A stretch of 49,905 nucleotides of DNA from contig JABVXV010000407.1 in NCBI GenBank assembly GCA_013365325.1, positions 1-49,905 on the forward strand, read 5' to 3'. The notes under the pieces are model-generated. The model was given only the letters and a program-made list of their open reading frames with translations. It was not told the DNA's origin and did no database searches. Positions 47,800 through 49,905 of this stretch are shown here, in pieces. Source of the stretch: Dipetalonema caudispina. Its lineage: Eukaryota; Nematoda; Chromadorea; Rhabditida; Onchocercidae. How positions within the stretch are numbered: position 1 is the stretch's first letter; each line of letters begins with the position of its first letter. Both the position numbers and the translations under genes were made by a program.

Positions 47800-49905
47800 T
47801 GAAAAGTTCAATTTAATCATTTATATTCTAATATATATTTCCAAATGTAAATACTATTGAATAATTTAAATTAATGTTAACTTTTATCAGCGTACGATAA
47901 GATTTAAAATTTTTCAAACTTTTCCGAAGGAATAAGAAAAGAGAAGTAGTGGGATTTCTACATGTTCCAAATATTTCAAACATTACTTCTCGAAAATGTT
48001 TGTAACATTTAAACTTTCACATAATATATAGCCTGATGATTATACACAATATCTTTCATAATATTCTGAATATTCTTACGTGGATTAATGAAAAAAAAAG
48101 TCCGTTGTAATTTGTTATTTTACATTACCGGTAATTTAATGTAATCCGAACAAAATTACTGATTACATCAAATAATATTATCAGTACAAATGTATATTTG
48201 TTGATTCATTGCTAATTATTATTGTTATTGCTATAGGTGATGGTATTTTTTATGATGATAATCAGTATTTGTACATGATATTTTCTGGGTTATAAATGAA
48301 ACATTATAAGGAGTAGCTTTACATCGAGGCATATTTTAATTTCAAACTCTATTACTTATTTATTCCATTTACATACATGTCGTTAGTAACGAACAACGAT
48401 TGATTTTTAAATTACAAAAGAAACATTTTCCGAGATATAATTTAGAAAAAATGCTAAAACAATTATTGATCATCAACGAATAGATGAATGTTAATAGATA
48501 ACGTTTATAACGATAATTACTTTAATAGATGTAAATTTTTACTACTCTTTAGATTTTATTTAATTCTGTTGCAAATTTCTTCCACCATTATAATTCGCAT
48601 CGGTGTACGAATTAATTATCAAACATTGAATTGAATCCAAACACGAATCGAAATGTTATCATCATATCTAACCAATTCTTGGATTGTCAGTCATCATGCA
48701 AATAGACTGCAACATCAGAGAAAGACAAAAAGTTCTTTGCTTATTGTAATAAATTTAGATTTTGGCTTATTTTTAGCTTTATTCCCATTTTTTTCTTTTT
48801 TCTTCTTTTTTTTTTGTTATAAATCTAACTTTCTTCATCTTTTTTTTTCCATTTTTTTGCCTAGATTTGATTGATTTGCATTGCGCTTAAGAATGAATTA
48901 TTTAAACATTTTCACATTCAGTATCGTTTTTTCCATTTTACTTTTTGGGTAAATGTAATGAAATCGCTATACTTCAGTTACATCATTTCGTGTTTAATTT
49001 TTATGAATTTTTTTCTTGGACTCATTGCGCCATTATTTCATCACGAAGTAATTTTGCTCAATTTTTTCCTCTTTCTTTTTGATACATTACCTATTAATTT
49101 AATCTTTTTTTGTGAACAGCATTTGTTCGGAGATATTCAGGAATACCCTTTTTTTTTCTGCCATTAATTAGGATTAATTTTATGTGCTATCATTTTTTTA
49201 ATTAGTCATTTCTTCCAAAGAACTTCTTCCATGACTACTAAGCATACTATTTCAAGATTTTCTCAAAGCTATACTTTTTTAATTCTAATTTTTACATTTT
49301 CACGTAAATATGATTGAATTTAATGAAGAAGACAAATTTCGAAATTCCGTTTTAATGGAAAATTTGTCGTTTTTTTCCTACTTTTAAATTAGGTACCATA
49401 TACTTGAAATCATTATTGCTGTGTTATATTTTCTCCTTCTTATTGTCTTTTTAGTTTTTTCCATTCCGTTTGATATTAGTGCCTTGTTTAAATTGAGAAG
49501 ACAAGTGAGTTTTTTTTTCTTGAAGCTGTTAGAAGACTTTCAACTTTTAGAAGAATTTTGTTTGTTTATTAATCGTTACATTTTATCCATTTAGTATTAA
49601 TATCAGTGTTTTCATTTTTTCATCACTACAAAGGTCTAAAAAAAAGTTAAGTACATGATGATATAAAAATAGCATAAATAACTTATTTTTCTTTAATGTA
49701 TAGTATGAATGAAGTTTCTGTATTATTTTAATTGAATTTTCTTTCTTATATTCATTCAAATTTGTAAGCTAATGTTGTTTAAGAATTGTTTGAAACTGTT
49801 AAATTTTAACGTCATTATGAAGATTACTATCATAATAATTACGTGCTTTATTACTTTCCTAACATAATTCAAATCCTGTTAATAAGAAATGAAATAGTAT
49901 GAATT
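47800..49905. other. AT-rich 3' flank, no supported gene
   Basis: T-rich sequence dominates from 48.7 kb. Open frames at 48653-48874 and 48871-49167 are rich in Phe, Leu and Ile because of the base composition; neither has splice or motif support. Confidence 0.55.

Noticed and set aside
48871..49167. Hydrophobic 98-codon frame resembling a membrane protein
   Set aside because: T-rich composition alone gives Phe/Leu/Ile; no partner exons or motifs.

Overview
This is a very AT-rich, intron-rich nematode genomic window, most likely from a spirurid/filarial-type parasite. The evidence is two recognisable nematode orthologs, syndecan (sdn-1) and the myosin chaperone unc-45. Further support comes from TTTTCAG-style splice acceptors directly upstream of start codons (the pattern left by spliced-leader trans-splicing), phase-consistent introns of about 100 nt to several kb, and abundant (AAT)n/(TTA)n microsatellites. 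Species cannot be fixed from the sequence. I saw no bacterial genes, CRISPR array, rRNA, tRNA or intact transposon.

Layout. 1-8.7 kb: intergenic, full of microsatellites and homopolymers, with a degenerate ~35-bp minisatellite (2673-2919), an RFX/X-box-like site (7076-7088) and a non-repetitive island with an open minus-strand frame (7659-7822). 8.7-11.6 kb: a five-exon minus-strand gene for a single-pass membrane protein of about 224 aa that I cannot name. 11.7-14.6 kb: divergent intergenic region with a large (AAT)n tract. 14.6-32.6 kb: sdn-1 on the plus strand. Four exons (26778-32619) are certain; a candidate signal-peptide exon lies at 14600, which implies a ~12-kb first intron. 32.6-37.4 kb: intergenic, with two small tandem repeats. 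37.5-44.95 kb: unc-45, 18 exons reconstructed with matching phases, 946 or 958 aa depending on which of two tandem acceptors is used. 44.95-46.9 kb: intergenic, with a 28-bp tandem duplication and a small protein-like open frame on the minus strand. 46.9-47.7 kb: a two-exon plus-strand gene for a small secreted protein with no family I recognise. 47.7-49.9 kb: AT-rich, no supported gene.

How they work together. UNC-45 is a cytoplasmic HSP90/HSP70 co-chaperone that folds myosin heads. Syndecan is a cell-surface heparan sulfate proteoglycan acting in cell and axon guidance. They share no pathway. The minus-strand membrane protein and the small secreted protein are unassigned, and nothing in the sequence points to an operon. 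Most short open frames in the window are low-complexity reads through poly-A/T and AAT tracts and were not annotated.

I did not find a clear new multi-gene system. The best leads are the unannotated secreted and membrane proteins, the probable GC-AG intron with tandem acceptors in unc-45, and several compact non-repetitive islands that look coding or regulatory.
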